NCBI GenBank assembly: GCA_001872605.1
Contig: MNXM01000104.1
Coordinates: 1 to 38,702, forward strand
DNA: 38,702 nt
Reading direction: 5' to 3'
Origin: Armatimonadetes bacterium CG2_30_59_28
GTDB lineage: Bacteria > Armatimonadota > Abditibacteriia > CG2-30-59-28
In this document: in pieces, positions 8,924 through 16,959 of the stretch
Numbering within the stretch: the first letter of the stretch is position 1
Layout: each line of letters starts with the position of its first letter
The notes under the pieces: generated by a model
The model's input: the letters and a program-made list of their open reading frames with translations, nothing else
Database searches by the model: none
Told to the model about the DNA's origin: nothing
Program-made: the position numbers and the translations under genes

Positions 8924-10098
8924 TGAACCCTCATGCCGTACCCAACACGTTGCGTCGTTGCCTGTTCGCGGCAGCTTCTTTCCTCGTAACGACAGGGGAC
9001 CTCGGCATTAGCGGGTGTCGCCCGACTTCCCCCGAAGAGACCGCCCCCGTAGCGGATCAGCCAGTCTACATCAATCTGTCCGTGGTTCAGTCATTCCATC
9101 CTGCCTGGCAGGAGAAGTCTCGTTGGAGTGCGTTGCACAGAAAGCTACAAGAACAGACTGACGCACTGCCAGTCGGGAGCTCCGCCCCTGCCGACGATCT
9201 CGTACAACCGCTGGTCCGGACGGAAACGAAAGCCGCACCGATCGATCCATCGGCTTTCATTGAGCAGGTGATGAAGGCTCACGCCCGACAGACAGAGTAC
9301 CGCGACGGACTGAGACACGACCTTCAGGCGATCATCGACCGACGCGTTCGTTCACGCAGGGAGGCTCTGGAGAGTTCTCAGGAAGAGCGCCTGGCCGAAA
9401 AAAGAGCGCAACTCGACAGAGAGTTTCTCGAGAAGGCGGCCTCAATCCCCGGACGATATGCACATCGCGTTGCCCAGATTGACCTGAAGCTCACTGCTAA
9501 AAATACGAGTACCGTCAGGCGACAGGAACTGACGCAGGAGAGGTCGACGCTGCAAGACGAATGGCGTCGGGAATTGTCAAAACTCCTCGAGGACAAAGAC
9601 GCGAAGCTGCGCGAGTCGCAAAGAGCTTTCCAAGAGTTGATCGAGAGGGAGATTGGCGAAATAGCCAAGGCTCTTTCGGATGAGGCGTTTCGCATCGTCA
9701 AGAGACAGAACCAGACTATGGAGTCCGACCTGCAGAGGGGAGCGGAGAGACCGAATTTTTCTGCCGTGGAGCAAAGCCTCCCTCCCGTTCCAGTCACGGA
9801 ACTCCCCAGATCTCAAAGCCCGTCTCCGGCAGAGATCAGAGCCACGCGGCGAAGACGGCAATCTCAGGTGGAGACCGACTACTCCGGGGACCTGACAGGA
9901 CTCGCTGAATACGTCAAGGACGATACGCTCCATTTGGTGTGCGCCATCGCTCGCGAGCATCGCTGGGAGGTCCGCCTTCGCACGACGCCGGGTGTGCCGG
10001 ATCGAACCTCCCGTGCGCTGAAAGAAATCCGACGGAAATACTGGAACACAACAGCATACCGCAACAATATGCGCGACCCTGACCGCACTAATCATTGA
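8923..10098 (+). CDS. Putative lipoprotein with an extended coiled-coil region, unknown function
   Basis: 391-aa ORF overlapping the ompH stop by 1 nt (TGATG); lipobox-like ISGC; long charged heptad-like region. Confidence 0.8.
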   Translation: MNPHAVPNTLRRCLFAAASFLVTTGDLGISGCRPTSPEETAPVADQPVYINLSVVQSFHPAWQEKSRWSALHRKLQEQTDALPVGSSAPADDLVQPLVRTETKAAPIDPSAFIEQVMKAHARQTEYRDGLRHDLQAIIDRRVRSRREALESSQEERLAEKRAQLDREFLEKAASIPGRYAHRVAQIDLKLTAKNTSTVRRQELTQERSTLQDEWRRELSKLLEDKDAKLRESQRAFQELIEREIGEIAKALSDEAFRIVKRQNQTMESDLQRGAERPNFSAVEQSLPPVPVTELPRSQSPSPAEIRATRRRRQSQVETDYSGDLTGLAEYVKDDTLHLVCAIAREHRWEVRLRTTPGVPDRTSRALKEIRRKYWNTTAYRNNMRDPDRTNH

Positions 10099-10113
10099 TA
10101 AAGGTGAAGCACT

Positions 10114-11172
10114 ATGCAGAATGGTTGCTTGGACCTCACCCTCGGCGAATTGGCTGATTGGGTGGGAGGAGAAACCTCCGGTGACGCCGGTACTCACATC
10201 ACGGGTATTTCCGGGCTCGAATCTGCGCGTTCAGGAGACATTGTTTTTGTTGAGCAGGAACGGCTCCTTCCTTCCGCCGTTGCAAGCGCAGCGTCCGCCA
10301 TCATCACGACAAGGAACGCTCCATGCGATGGGAAACCCGCGCTGATCACTGACAATCCCCGCCACGCCTTTGCACGAATCATGCAACTGCTTGCCGCCAA
10401 GCCACCTGCTTCGGGTGGGACACATTCCACCGCTCAGATGGGGGAGGATGTCCGCATTGGCGAAGGCACTTCCATTGGGCCTCTGGTGGTTATTGGGGAT
10501 AATGTCACCATAGGAGACCACGTTGCCATCGGCGCTCTAACCACCATCGGGGACGACACCATCATTGGGGATGCCTGCTGTATTCACTCCCAGGTCTCCA
10601 TCAAGAATAAGGTTCGCATTGGGAATCACGTGATCCTGCATACCGGCAGTGTCATCGGCAGCGAAGGATTCGGGTTCTACAGAGAGAACGGGCGACACGA
10701 GAAAATGCCGCAGATCGGGACAGTGATTATCCATGACAATGTCGAAATCGGGGCGAATACCACCATCGATCGCGGAACCATTGGGCCCACCATCATCGGT
10801 GAAGGCACCAAGATCGACAACCTCGTACAGATTGCCCACAATGTCCGAGTCGGCAGGCACTGCATCATTTGCGCGCAGACCGGACTTTCGGGAAGCACCA
10901 CCATCGGTGACAACGTCATGTTGGGAGGGCAGTCTGGCGTTGGCGACCACATCTCGGTGGGCGACAATGTGGTTGTCGGCGCTCGTGGAGGCGTCATCAG
11001 TGATCTCCCGTCACAATCCTATGTATCCGGCTATCCCGCCGGACCACACCGCGAGAAGATGAAAGTGGAGGCGGCCATTCGGCGAACACCCCATCTGGTG
11101 AAAACCGTTCGTGAACTGCGTCGCCAGGTCGACGAGCTGTCCACTGAGCTTGCCCTGCTCAAAAAGGCGTAG
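10114..11172 (+). CDS. lpxD: UDP-3-O-(3-hydroxyacyl)glucosamine N-acyltransferase LpxD
   Basis: Hexapeptide repeats (IGEGTSIGPLVVIGDNVTIGDHVAIG) and 'GSEGFGFYRENGRHEKMPQIGTVIIHDNVEIGANTTIDRG', characteristic of LpxD. Confidence 0.96.
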   Translation: MQNGCLDLTLGELADWVGGETSGDAGTHITGISGLESARSGDIVFVEQERLLPSAVASAASAIITTRNAPCDGKPALITDNPRHAFARIMQLLAAKPPASGGTHSTAQMGEDVRIGEGTSIGPLVVIGDNVTIGDHVAIGALTTIGDDTIIGDACCIHSQVSIKNKVRIGNHVILHTGSVIGSEGFGFYRENGRHEKMPQIGTVIIHDNVEIGANTTIDRGTIGPTIIGEGTKIDNLVQIAHNVRVGRHCIICAQTGLSGSTTIGDNVMLGGQSGVGDHISVGDNVVVGARGGVISDLPSQSYVSGYPAGPHREKMKVEAAIRRTPHLVKTVRELRRQVDELSTELALLKKA

Positions 11173-11183
11173 GTTCTCTCCAC

Positions 11184-13031
11184 ATGCGCCTCTTCTGCCG
11201 GTTCCTTGCTTGGTTGGTGTTCGTGTTGGCTGTGGCGCCCGTTCACCCATCCACCATCCTGCCTCCGCCGCCGCTGTCCATAGTTGCCCTGTCCCCGATT
11301 GACGCCCCTCCTGCGACGATTCTGTTCAAAGGCACGCCACTCTTGCGCCTCCGCACTTCTCCGCCCGGTATCAGCCTCGAGAGCATCGCGTCTGCCGTCG
11401 TCTCCCGGCTACAAACCTTCATGGAAGCTGGTGGCGAGACTTCCACCCTTGACGTGCGCTCGGACGCGAGAGGGGTTGCCGTAGCCGCAGGGCAACTTGA
11501 CATCGTTGAGGTCACCAGTGAGGAAGCCCGCGCCAACAATACAACACCGGAAGGACTTGCGGCTGTATGGGTGGGAAGGCTCCGGGATTCCTTCGACACG
11601 CCTTGGGTATGGGTACCTGCGGTTACCGCCCCTTTGAACGAAGACCTCCCGGTTCGTGTCCACACCAATGGAACGGAAGATATTCGGATAACTGGTTTCG
11701 ATGCAGAAGTCCTCTCCATCCGCAGAGAGCCCGCGAGGCGATTGCTCACACTGCGTGGTCGGCAGATCGGCGAGACTGTCGTCGGCGTGACCTGCGGCTT
11801 GGCGTCGACTCAGTTCAGAGCAAGGGTGCTTCAACGGGCAGGCAGAGCGGTGCGTGTCCCGGCGATGACTCTCTACGGGTCGAACATCCCATCAACGCAG
11901 ATCGGCGTATCGCTGCGCAGCGCCGTGCTTGCCGCCATCGACCTGACCGCCGGAGCGCAGTTGATCATCGACGAACGCGCCCTTTCGCCATCTCCCATCG
12001 CTGGCCAAACTGAGTCTCTGCACGTGCCTGTCAAGGCAGAAGGGCCAAATCTTGTGCCGTTCCAACAAGAACTCATTGTTCCCGTCTGTTGGTCGGCTTA
12101 CCCGCGCGGGCAGTTACACGCGCTCTGGGTCAGCAACGATCCTGAGAGAATCGGCGCGGTGGGGGACCTTTTCTCGCAAGAACTGGCAGTCGGACAGTCG
12201 GCGCGTCTCCTATACCACCACAAGAACACCATGGATGAGCCGTGCAACCTCAATATTGAGATACTGAACCCAACTGACGGATCAGGGATGCTTGCAGTGG
12301 TGGAGTCATCTGCCGGGCCCACGAGAGATGAAATCCACGCCGGGCACATCGCCTGCCTCCATTACCTGAAGCGGGAACGCGAGGGGACAGGCTATCTTCT
12401 ATCCATTCCACCGGGGAAGCGGTTCACCCCTTACACGGTCAGACTGGCGCCGTCGCAGATTGCGAGCGGAATCTGGCAACTGACCAATATCGGCACCGCG
12501 CACCTTATCGTGCGGTGCCGCGCGGTCGCCCCATCTTCCCAGCTCAACAACACTTCGGCATCGACTGATTCTCCCCTGCCCCCATATTCGCTGCATGTGT
12601 ACCCTGGCGACAATCGAGATATCGAAGTCAGCCACGAGATCGGGCGCAGATGGAGCTTTATCAGCATCGGTTTTCCGGCAACGCCCAACGAAGCCGGAAA
12701 CCTATGCCTTGCCGGGAACTACGGCATTCTTCACACGATTCGGGTTCGCGTCTCGAATCCCCATGAGAATGCGGCAACTGCCCTTCTAACTTTTGCGCCC
12801 TCGGGTGGAGTCGCCCGTGGAACATTCTATATCGACGGAGAGCGGGTGGAAGCTCCAACCTGCTCACCGCCCTCGGAAACCGTTCTGAAACAGATCGAGG
12901 TTCCGCCGCTGGGAGAGGTCTACGTGTCCATTGAAACCATGCCCGAAGCCGGCTCCAATTACCCAATCAGGCTGATTGTGAAGCCGAACCATTCGAGATC
13001 GAGATCTACCGTAAACTCTGACAGCGATTAG
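11184..13031 (+). CDS. Secreted protein of unknown function
   Basis: 615-aa ORF with N-terminal signal peptide. The N-terminal part 'ILFKGTPLLRLRTSPPGISLESIASAVVSRLQTF...AVWVGRLRDSF' resembles periplasmic N-domains of some MscS-like proteins (weak). Confidence 0.75.
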   Translation: MRLFCRFLAWLVFVLAVAPVHPSTILPPPPLSIVALSPIDAPPATILFKGTPLLRLRTSPPGISLESIASAVVSRLQTFMEAGGETSTLDVRSDARGVAVAAGQLDIVEVTSEEARANNTTPEGLAAVWVGRLRDSFDTPWVWVPAVTAPLNEDLPVRVHTNGTEDIRITGFDAEVLSIRREPARRLLTLRGRQIGETVVGVTCGLASTQFRARVLQRAGRAVRVPAMTLYGSNIPSTQIGVSLRSAVLAAIDLTAGAQLIIDERALSPSPIAGQTESLHVPVKAEGPNLVPFQQELIVPVCWSAYPRGQLHALWVSNDPERIGAVGDLFSQELAVGQSARLLYHHKNTMDEPCNLNIEILNPTDGSGMLAVVESSAGPTRDEIHAGHIACLHYLKREREGTGYLLSIPPGKRFTPYTVRLAPSQIASGIWQLTNIGTAHLIVRCRAVAPSSQLNNTSASTDSPLPPYSLHVYPGDNRDIEVSHEIGRRWSFISIGFPATPNEAGNLCLAGNYGILHTIRVRVSNPHENAATALLTFAPSGGVARGTFYIDGERVEAPTCSPPSETVLKQIEVPPLGEVYVSIETMPEAGSNYPIRLIVKPNHSRSRSTVNSDSD

Positions 13032-13095
13032 CCAGCGTTGACGAATGACGCTCACAAGACGCTACGCTGCAGCACTCCAGCATAGGTTTCTCACA

Positions 13096-13345
13096 AAATG
13101 CTTATTGACTTAGCTCACACGGTTATCATGACACCGCCGAGCTTCAGCCAGTGGTAGCTCACACAATTGGCTCTTGCAGCGGTCCTCAGCCCATTGTGTC
13201 AGGAACCCTGACTTGAAAGTCAGGGTGTGCGAGGTCAGCGGCAGAGCGGTTCGTAGTCCATTGTGTCAGGAACCTGATTCTGAAGAATCAGGTGTGCCTC
13301 AGATGCTTCAGGTAAGTCCCGTATGAGCTAAGTCAATAAGCATTT
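13096..13345. mobile_element. Non-autonomous MITE-like element (250 bp) with 27-bp TIRs (26/27 identical)
   Basis: Left AAATGCTTATTGACTTAGCTCACACGG (13096-13122), right CCGTATGAGCTAAGTCAATAAGCATTT (13319-13345). Flanking direct repeat CTCACA, or TTTCTCACAAA at 13087-13097 / 13343-13353 depending on how the TIR end is drawn. No ORF inside. Confidence 0.82.
13205..13293. repeat. Two direct-repeat units carrying covarying 9-bp hairpins with a TGAA loop
   Basis: ACCCTGACT-TGAA-AGTCAGGGT (13205-13226) and ACCTGATTC-TGAA-GAATCAGGT (13272-13293), each preceded by CCATTGTGTCAGGAAC. Confidence 0.85.
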
Positions 13346-13346
13346 C

Positions 13347-13367
13347 TCACAAATCTGACTTGCACCC
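13347..13367 (+). repeat. Tag copy 2: TCACAAATCTGACTTGCACCC
   Basis: Compare 172-192 and 38568-38588. Confidence 0.75.
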
Positions 13368-13382
13368 GATGCACCCCCCGCG

Positions 13383-13411
13383 TTGACCCCAACATTCCAG
13401 TATCGTATAAT
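13383..13411 (+). promoter_or_regulatory. Predicted sigma70-type promoter TTGACC-N17-TATAAT upstream of the SNase-like gene
   Basis: -35 at 13383-13388, -10 at 13406-13411. Confidence 0.7.
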
Positions 13412-13469
13412 ACCTTCCACTAATCGAACTTCGATGATGCCCTCGACGATTGGGCAGTGAGGTGCCATA

Positions 13470-14276
13470 GTGATTAACACACGATTGACTTTTCTCGTCA
13501 TTATTCTTGCAGCAACCCTCGCGACATCCCGGCCTGCCCTGTCGCAAACCAACAGGAGTGAGGAGGTGCGCAACTATCCCGCCGCCTACTGCAGCTCCGT
13601 TATCAACCCCAACCTCATCAGCGTGGACGGTGTCGGTGTCGTCAGCCTATTGGGCGTCCATTCACCCACCGACACAGATGTCGGCTTCGACAGGGCATTG
13701 GAGGCGACTCGCAAGTTCGTGGAGGGACGAAACGTTCGCTTGGAGATATGTCCCGTACGAAGGCAGGACGAGGAGGAGCATCTTCGCGCTGTCATTTACT
13801 ACGCAGAGGACGGCAACTGGTACAATCTGAACACAAAGCTACTGCGCTCGGGTCTGGCCTCCGCACAAGATGAACGCGAGTGTCACCTGCACACGGCTGC
13901 CTGGAAAGGCTTCGTCCAAGAGGCTGAGTCAAAAAACCGCGGGATATTCCATCTCGGAGGCAAACTCCCCTACGTATTCTCACCCCAGGAGATCCCTCCC
14001 CTGAAGGTGACCCTCAAGAGAATTGATGCGGCCCAGGGCAGTCAGGTGCTCGCGTCCATGCAGGCGGACCCTTCCGTCAATGAACGCCTGGCCGACCGGT
14101 GGCGCCGTGCGGTGGTGGACGATGTCCCTGCTCGGTACGTGGGAAGCATTGAAGCAAAACGTTTCCATCGACTGGGTTGCATCGTGTCACCTGACGAGTT
14201 GGATCGGGTCTTCTTCCCCTCCCGCATTCAGGCAATCAAGGAATCCTACAAGCCGTGCGTTGTCTGCCGTCCATAG
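13470..14276 (+). CDS. Secreted SNase-like (thermonuclease fold) protein with a C-terminal Cys/His motif resembling the Ada metal-binding fold
   Basis: Signal peptide; 'VSLLGVHSPTD...NLNTKLLRSGLASAQDE...FVQEAESKNRGIF' SNase-like; C-term 'KRFHRLGCIVSPDELDRVFFPSRIQAIKESYKPCVVCRP'. Confidence 0.75.
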   Translation: MINTRLTFLVIILAATLATSRPALSQTNRSEEVRNYPAAYCSSVINPNLISVDGVGVVSLLGVHSPTDTDVGFDRALEATRKFVEGRNVRLEICPVRRQDEEEHLRAVIYYAEDGNWYNLNTKLLRSGLASAQDERECHLHTAAWKGFVQEAESKNRGIFHLGGKLPYVFSPQEIPPLKVTLKRIDAAQGSQVLASMQADPSVNERLADRWRRAVVDDVPARYVGSIEAKRFHRLGCIVSPDELDRVFFPSRIQAIKESYKPCVVCRP

Positions 14277-14432
14277 ATTACGGTGGTCTGGGCGGCTTCG
14301 GCGTAGTGACTGTGAACCCTTCGCGCCCATTCATCGTCTTCCACTTCTCGCGCCGGTCCTGACACCGACGCCTGACGAAAAATGGGGCTTGGGCTTTTTG
14401 GGTTACACGGGCAGGATTCAGCGGCACAAGGT

Positions 14433-15779
14433 ATGCATCCCAGATTCGCCATCTATACCCTTGGCTGCAAAGCCAACCAGTACGACTCCTTCGCCATCTC
14501 CCGGGAGTTGATCCTTCGCGGGTGGCAGCCGGTGAGCTTTGATGAGCCAGCGGATGCCTACATCATCGATACCTGCACGGTGACCAGCGTTGCGGACCGC
14601 AAGTCCCGCAAGGTGATTCGCCGCGCCGGACGTGCAGGCTCGAACGCCATTGTCGCGGTGACCGGCTGCGCGGCGGAGTGGGCTGCTGACAAGCTCCGTC
14701 AGATCTCAGGCGTGGAACTGGTCGTCGGGAACCGGATGAAGAATCGGTTGGCAGATGATCTCTGCCGCGCCTACGAGGAACGACTTTCGTGCAACAGACC
14801 GACATCTGAAGGAACCACAGCTTTCCCGCCAGCGCCAGTCGACGAACACCCGGGCGAGACCGCGCCCCTGATTGTGCCCATGGGCAGAGCGCGTTTTCTC
14901 CTGAAGATTCAGGATGGGTGTAACAGGCGCTGCGCATTCTGCATCGTCCCGCACGTTCGCGGGAAATCTCGGAGCCGTCCTGTCCAGGAAGTGGTGAACG
15001 AGGCGCATGAACTGATTGAGCAAGGCATTCGTGAAGTCGTTCTGACAGGCATCCAGTTGGGCGATTACGGGAGGGATCTCGAGGCGGGCCGCCGGTCTTT
15101 CCTGCACCTTGTCGAGAACCTTACAGCGATCGACGGGCTGCTGCGGTTGCGGGTCAGCTCGATGCTTCCGCAAGACATTGACACCGACCTGCTTTCTGTC
15201 ATGGCGAATTCGGCAAAGGTCTGCCCCCACCTTCACATCCCCCTGCAGTCCGGGTCGGACAGAATCCTGAAGGCGATGCACCGGGGATACACGGCGGCGG
15301 ACTTTCTCTCGGTCATAGATGCGGCCCGGACGGCTTTGCCCGACTTGGGGCTGACCACCGACATCATGGTAGGGTTCCCGGACGAGAGCAACGAGGATTT
15401 CAACGCTACTGTCTCCGTAGCCGAGCAGGCAGCCTTCTCCGACATGCACATTTTCAAGTACTCCCAGCGCCCAGGGACAGAGGCCGCTCAGATGCCGGAG
15501 CAAGTGGAGCACAGCATCAAGGAACAGCGGAGCGATCGGCTATTCACTCTCAGCGCGCAGTTGAACTCAGTCTACGCAGAGACGCGCCTCGAAAAGCCCG
15601 CAGACGTACTCCTGGAGTCGGTCAGTGCGGATGGGAGAACCGGTGTGGGGTACACAGAAACCTATCTGCGCGCATCTGTTCGAGGAACGGGGCTGCACGA
15701 GGGTGAACTTGTGACGATATTGCCTCGTCAACGGGAGAAAGACCACCTGATCGCAGATGTCCTGCACAACCCATCCTGA
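14433..15779 (+). CDS. mtaB: tRNA (N6-threonylcarbamoyladenosine(37)-C2)-methylthiotransferase MtaB-like (radical SAM)
   Basis: 'FAIYTLGCKANQYDS', 'DTCTVTSVADRKSRKVIRRA', radical SAM 'QDGCNRRCAFCIVPHVRGKSRSR'. The ORF is open from 14382; the internal ATG at 14433 is preferred. Confidence 0.9.
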   Translation: MHPRFAIYTLGCKANQYDSFAISRELILRGWQPVSFDEPADAYIIDTCTVTSVADRKSRKVIRRAGRAGSNAIVAVTGCAAEWAADKLRQISGVELVVGNRMKNRLADDLCRAYEERLSCNRPTSEGTTAFPPAPVDEHPGETAPLIVPMGRARFLLKIQDGCNRRCAFCIVPHVRGKSRSRPVQEVVNEAHELIEQGIREVVLTGIQLGDYGRDLEAGRRSFLHLVENLTAIDGLLRLRVSSMLPQDIDTDLLSVMANSAKVCPHLHIPLQSGSDRILKAMHRGYTAADFLSVIDAARTALPDLGLTTDIMVGFPDESNEDFNATVSVAEQAAFSDMHIFKYSQRPGTEAAQMPEQVEHSIKEQRSDRLFTLSAQLNSVYAETRLEKPADVLLESVSADGRTGVGYTETYLRASVRGTGLHEGELVTILPRQREKDHLIADVLHNPS

Positions 15780-15795
15780 CAGACGAAGCGAAGTG

Positions 15796-16641
15796 ATGAA
15801 AATGCGTGTCCGCTGCATCTCCTCCCCGACACTGGCGGTCGTCGCTGCCCTGTACAGCCTGGCTGCACCTACTGCAGCCGACACCAGCGAAACAGAACTG
15901 CTGAAGGAACGCATCGCCTATTCTCAGTTCCGACTGGTTCTCGAACAGCTCAGCGGAACCGACCTGAGCGTATCGAAAGACCTGCTGGAAGAATCGGTGG
16001 CCGCGGTTCCGCGCAGTGTCGAAGCGCGGTTCCTTCTCGCCTTTGTGTACGAACGCCTTCGCGACGACCCCCGCGCCAAAGAGCAGTACCAGCGCATACT
16101 GGATTTGAGTCCGGGGAATCGCTTCGCGAGCATTGCCTTGGAGAATCTCCGGAAAGACGAGGCACAGGCTCACGCGGAGGGGGTTGAACACGGGGCAGTG
16201 GGAGAGATGCCTCTACACACAACTCTCGAACAGCAACTGGCAGACCTCATCAACGAAGAGCGAACACAGCGCCGCCTCAGACTTCTCCAGATAAATCCCA
16301 TTGCCGTCGCTGTGGCCAGAGAGCACAGCGACGAGATGAGGGACAAGAATTATTTCTCTCACGATTCACCGACACCCGACCGCAAGACCCCCCTCGACCG
16401 CTACCTCCTGAAGGCGCCGGAGAAACCGGCAGTGATAGCGGAGAACATCTCCCGGCGATGGTCCAATTACGAATACAGCCTCAATGCCGCCAACATCGCA
16501 ACCGCCCACCGGGAGTTGATGGACAGCAAACACCACCGAGAGAATATCCTGCTGCGAGACGTCACCCATCTGGGCATCGGGATTGCGGTCAACGAAAGAG
16601 GCGACTTCTGGATTACGGAGTTGTTTGTTCGCCCGCGATGA
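15796..16641 (+). CDS. Secreted CAP (SCP/PR1-like) domain protein with TPR-like N-terminus
   Basis: Signal peptide; 'LADLINEERTQRRLRLLQINPIAVAVAREHSDEMRDKNYFSHDSP...SKHHRENILLRDVTHLGIGIA'. Confidence 0.88.
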   Translation: MKMRVRCISSPTLAVVAALYSLAAPTAADTSETELLKERIAYSQFRLVLEQLSGTDLSVSKDLLEESVAAVPRSVEARFLLAFVYERLRDDPRAKEQYQRILDLSPGNRFASIALENLRKDEAQAHAEGVEHGAVGEMPLHTTLEQQLADLINEERTQRRLRLLQINPIAVAVAREHSDEMRDKNYFSHDSPTPDRKTPLDRYLLKAPEKPAVIAENISRRWSNYEYSLNAANIATAHRELMDSKHHRENILLRDVTHLGIGIAVNERGDFWITELFVRPR

Positions 16642-16692
16642 ATGCCGTCTCTTCCACGAGAATGGCGGGCGGCCGTGCGATTCCGACAAGGA

Positions 16693-16730
16693 TCAATGGG
16701 GCTCGCATGGACAGATGGCGACCCCATTGA
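16693..16730. other. Strong hairpin between convergent genes: TCAATGGGG-(C)-TCGC / GCGA-CCCCATTGA
   Basis: 13-bp stem with a one-base bulge and an 11-nt loop; no following T tract. Confidence 0.65.
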
Positions 16731-16959
16731 CTGCAACCGGGGCGCCGACAGGTCGGCATGGACAATTCCGCAACAGCAACCAGTAGAAGCCGGTCCCCGA
16801 ACATGTCTGGTGATTGATGCGGCGGGGCTGTCGGTCGGGCGCGTATCGGACAGGCAGACGAGGAGCGATCTCACTTTCTGGGGAAGACGTGAGTTGCAGT
16901 TCTGCTCAGGGAAGGCGGCAGGAACCGTGGTGGGAATCTGGTCTGACCTCCACGCTCCT

